Source: Zygosaccharomyces rouxii
Taxonomy: Eukaryota; Ascomycota; Saccharomycetes; Saccharomycetales; Saccharomycetaceae
Direction of reading: 5' to 3'
DNA length: 64,000 nucleotides
Assembly (NCBI RefSeq): GCF_000026365.1
Contig: NC_012990.1
Location: forward strand, 558,001-622,000
The notes beneath the pieces were generated by a model. That model was given only the letters and a program-made list of their open reading frames with translations, did no database searches and was not told the DNA's origin. Both the position numbers and the translations under genes were made by a program. Within the stretch, counting starts at the first letter, position 1, and the number at the start of each line of letters is the position of its first letter. This document shows, one piece after another, positions 61,278 to 64,000 of this stretch.

Positions 61278-62847
61278 TTAGATTTTTGATAATTCTGAGT
61301 AGGTTTTTGGTATTTTCTCTTGGCTAATCTGTAAGCGTTCTGGTTCCATGGGTATTGTTTCATAATCAGCGTTTCTAAACCAAGGATGGTTCATAGTTTC
61401 GACTACACTAAATCTTTCAGATGCATTTACCACCAATAAGTTCGAGATCAAGTGTAACACGGAATCATCGATTTCATCCCAGTAGGGGGAATAAAATGCA
61501 AACTTACCTTGTAAGATCTGTTCTCTCATGGAAGGTGGTCCTAATGAATCGCTAAAAGGTGGAAACCCACATAAACAAACATAAAGCAGAACACCTGCGC
61601 TCCACATGTCAACCTTGGAACTGTAATCAGATTTTAATAGAACTTCCGGTGCCACGTACGAAGGTGTCCCACATAAGGTATTAGTGAATTGGATCTCTCC
61701 GGTAAATTTAGCTAATCCAAAGTCAGCAATTTTAACTTGGACATCAATTTCATCTTGATCCCATGGTCCTAACTGCATTTCATTGGGACTCTGTCGCCTA
61801 GTGATGTTTAAAAGGATATTCTCTGGTTTGATATCTCTATGGATAATATTTTGTGAGTGTAAATGCTTGATTCCTTCTAATATCTGTTTGAAAAGTGCCT
61901 GTGTTTCGTTTTGTCTCAAGCAGACTTTCTTAACAATCCTATCAAATAATTCACCATCGTTTATCTTTTCAAGTACCAAATACTTCTGAATTTGGGATTT
62001 ACTCACGGGTTCTACAAAACTATCCAACATCTTCACAATATTGGGGTGATGCACCCGCATTAAAATGTTCGTTTCTTCTCTAAACTGGTTACTCTTCTTT
62101 TGATCGTCATTTTGTTGAGGATGGAAAATTTTGACCGCTACCACTTCACCAGTTTTCTTGTTAATCCCCTCTTTGACAGTAGCATAATGTCCAGAACCTA
62201 ATTCTCTTTCTAATAAATATTTATCAAACACAGATGTGGGCCTTGGCTTTAATTTTTTCCTTAGAGAAGTTTGACTGCTTGAAGCTGCCATTTGGGGTTT
62301 CTTAAACACGCCATCATTATTACTTGAGTTAGCATTACCTTCAATTTCATCAGAATTCTCAGTGTATTTGAATAAAAATGATGTACTCTTACCAAACACT
62401 ATTCTATCTCCATTTTTTAAAAGGTAATCCCGCTTTATTAACCTATTACCATTGATAAAGGTGCCATTTCTGCTCTTGTCCACAATATTAATTAATTTCC
62501 TTCTCTCTCTGTCGAGATCAACTTGAATGGTATAGAGCTGACAGTGTATAGTTGAAATATCCACTTCTTTCAGTACTACATCACAGTGCCGGCTTCTACC
62601 AACGGTTACCACAGCATTACCCATGAGATCAATACTCTGCTCTTTGCCTGGGATCAAACTAATCAATTTAGCAATTACCTGGTCTGAATTACCAGCTTGT
62701 ATCGTCTGATGTCTCTTGGAAGACTCAACATTTTCGTTACTATTTTCCTATTAATGATATGTTAGTTACTCTGACATATAATAGAATCGAGTGGGGTTCA
62801 ATAAAAACTAGGCTAATAGGGATAGTACATACTCTTTTCACTGACAT
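61278..62847 (-). CDS. DUN1: DNA-damage checkpoint kinase Dun1 (exons 62833-62847 and 61278-62747)
   Basis: The uninterrupted frame has no suitable ATG upstream of the FHA domain. A 15-nt exon (ATG at 62847) spliced over an 85-nt intron gives MSVKRENSNENVESSKRHQ, parallel to the S. cerevisiae start MSLSTKREHSGDVTDSSFKR. The 494-aa product (Dun1 is 513 aa) has an N-terminal FHA domain (about 50-125; GRSRHCD with Arg56, SRNGTFINGNRLIK), which binds phospho-Rad53. A CAMK-type kinase follows, with GSGHYATVKEG, HRDIKPEN (Asp310), DFGLAKFTG and a Thr in the activation loop LCGTPSYVAPE. Dun1 raises dNTP supply after damage through Sml1 and Crt1. YDL101C position next to POL3 is conserved. Confidence 0.94.
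62748..62832 (-). other. Spliceosomal intron of DUN1 (85 nt)
   Basis: On the minus strand the 5' splice site is a perfect GTATGT (62832-62827). The branch region is TAACTAAC (62768-62761), and the 3' splice site is TAG (62750-62748), 14 nt past the branch A. An in-frame TAG at the acceptor blocks readthrough, so splicing is needed to link the ATG to the FHA domain. Splicing is phase 0 between Arg5 and Glu6. Confidence 0.92.
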
Positions 62848-63017
62848 TTAGGAATGATAATGACAGTTCCTTTGAGTATCTGTCTTGTGAAGGTTCATCA
62901 ACAGATCTTTATGTTGATCATCTCTTAGAACATTAGTAGTCTCCGATCCGTATCGCGTAGCTAAGCTGATCAGTAAAGATCGCGCACCAAAGTAAAATTA
63001 AACAGCTTAAACGAATT

Positions 63018-64000
63018 TTATTTATGTTCTATGTCATGTAACATCTCAGTAGAATCACTGTATAAGGAGAGCACACTTAAGATATTTCTTAATTGTTTAA
63101 GACCCCTTGTGGGTGGATCCCAGTCTTGATAACTCTCCCATAACTGTTGTAATCTTGCTAAGGCCTCAGAATTATCCTTTCTAAATGACGTTGGGTTTGA
63201 CTGCGCTGGTTTCCAGAACCAACGATCGAGTGATATCACGAAAAAAAGGTTTGGTAGGTGCATTTGACTTGGTAAATTGCGTAACTTCATGTAGTCAGAC
63301 AAACACTCGTGAAATTTCCAAACCAAATCATACTGATTTACCGTGTTTAAAATGCTCTGTGGGGTTGAATGGTCATTTAGGAGCACTAGGTGTTTTCTGT
63401 TGAGTGGAGACCTAGTTTTCATGGTATTTTCGATGAAAGTCTTGTAAACACAGTCATCGTCGTAGATCTCACAATACAGTGTCATAATATCAGGATTCTT
63501 GAGATTTTGATAGTGAGAGAACTTCAAAAATTTGTAAACCGTAGATACTTCCTCTGGCAATTCATCTGGGATTTGGTCTGAAGAATTGAGTATTTTCCAT
63601 CTGGCATCCATCTCTTGGGTCCATATTTTTAATTCTTGTTGCGTAGCTTTTCTTAAAGTTGGAGATATCGTATTCTCATTAAAAGATCTGGAGATGAAGA
63701 AAGGACTAATAAGTTTCAAAATGGGTACGAATTTCGTATTACCCAAATTCAATGCTAATAAAATGTTACCTATTAGCGATATTTCGAATCTACGGTTCTT
63801 TGGCACCGAGACGTTATTTTCATATTCTGGAGTCCTGATGTTAACATCTGGAATGCCCAATTCTTCTGGATTTCTAGTATCCAACCCTAGGGACCTCCCA
63901 TCACACCATAAATGCCTAAAGATTTTGGGGTGAACGTAATCGATGGCTAATTTTTGAGACACAGTCATAAAATTATCAAAAAGTTTACCAAACAAATTAA
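63018..64000 (-). CDS. C-terminal part of a YMR160W-like protein (cut by window edge)
   Basis: The open frame runs from its stop at 63018 to the right edge of the window, so the N-terminus is missing; the first in-frame candidate, at 63995, is TTG, not ATG. About 327 residues are visible, helical and without a motif I recognise. The series HLJ1 (YMR161W) then this minus-strand gene, with POL3 and DUN1 interleaved, predicts YMR160W, an 816-aa protein of unknown function reported at the vacuolar membrane. The assignment rests on position and orientation rather than on recognised sequence. DUN1 starts 170 bp downstream. Confidence 0.65.
   Translation of the reverse strand, partial: NLFGKLFDNFMTVSQKLAIDYVHPKIFRHLWCDGRSLGLDTRNPEELGIPDVNIRTPEYENNVSVPKNRRFEISLIGNILLALNLGNTKFVPILKLISPFFISRSFNENTISPTLRKATQQELKIWTQEMDARWKILNSSDQIPDELPEEVSTVYKFLKFSHYQNLKNPDIMTLYCEIYDDDCVYKTFIENTMKTRSPLNRKHLVLLNDHSTPQSILNTVNQYDLVWKFHECLSDYMKLRNLPSQMHLPNLFFVISLDRWFWKPAQSNPTSFRKDNSEALARLQQLWESYQDWDPPTRGLKQLRNILSVLSLYSDSTEMLHDIEHK

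Overview
The window reads as nuclear chromosomal DNA from a budding yeast of the family Saccharomycetaceae that branched before the whole-genome duplication (WGD). The genes are compact and mostly intronless. Where introns occur they are tiny, 5'-proximal and carry GTATGN / nACTAAC / TAG signals. There is a CBF3 subunit (CEP3, a point-centromere protein). Nearly every gene has a recognisable Saccharomyces cerevisiae counterpart. The decisive evidence is order: genes that lie on two S. cerevisiae chromosomes are interleaved here as one series, each colinear and in consistent relative orientation. A Zygosaccharomyces/Torulaspora-type genome fits best, but genus is an inference. All S. cerevisiae comparisons are from memory, not from a search.

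Left part (1-16.8 kb): YHR089-086 genes (GAR1, RPF1, RTC3, NAM8) interleave with YDR336-334 genes (MRX8, MSN5, SWR1), plus one unrecognised 319-aa gene between RPF1 and RTC3. Middle (17.2-26.7 kb): YGL143-141 genes (MRF1, GPI10, HUL5) interleave with YDL108-107 (KIN28, MSS2) and an L-2-hydroxyglutarate dehydrogenase-type gene that I believe baker's yeast lacks. Right part (27.2-64 kb): YMR171-160 genes (EAR1/SSH4, ALD2/3-like, CEP3, MLH1, MME1, PAH1, MSS11-like, INP2, DNF3, HLJ1, YMR160W) interleave with YDL106-101 (PHO2, NSE4, QRI7, QRI1, POL3, DUN1), with an extra aldehyde dehydrogenase and one tRNA-Val(AAC).

By function the window holds ribosome biogenesis (GAR1, RPF1), nuclear export and chromatin (MSN5, SWR1), genome maintenance (MLH1, NSE4, POL3, DUN1, CEP3), mitochondrial translation and assembly (MRX8, MRF1, MSS2, QRI7, MME1), membrane, lipid and GPI biology (PAH1, DNF3, GPI10, QRI1, EAR1/SSH4, INP2) and stress or aldehyde metabolism (RTC3, ALDs).

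The main points beyond plain ORFs are: a short 5' exon and 85-nt intron that restore the N-terminus of DUN1; a 59-nt intron in KIN28; two full URS1 (Ume6-type) matches upstream of MSN5 and NAM8, the first arranged with a TATA box and upstream ORFs; a candidate unrecognised two-exon gene in the HLJ1-POL3 gap; and a shortened MSS11-like protein. I see no CRISPR array, transposon ORF, virus-derived gene or rRNA.
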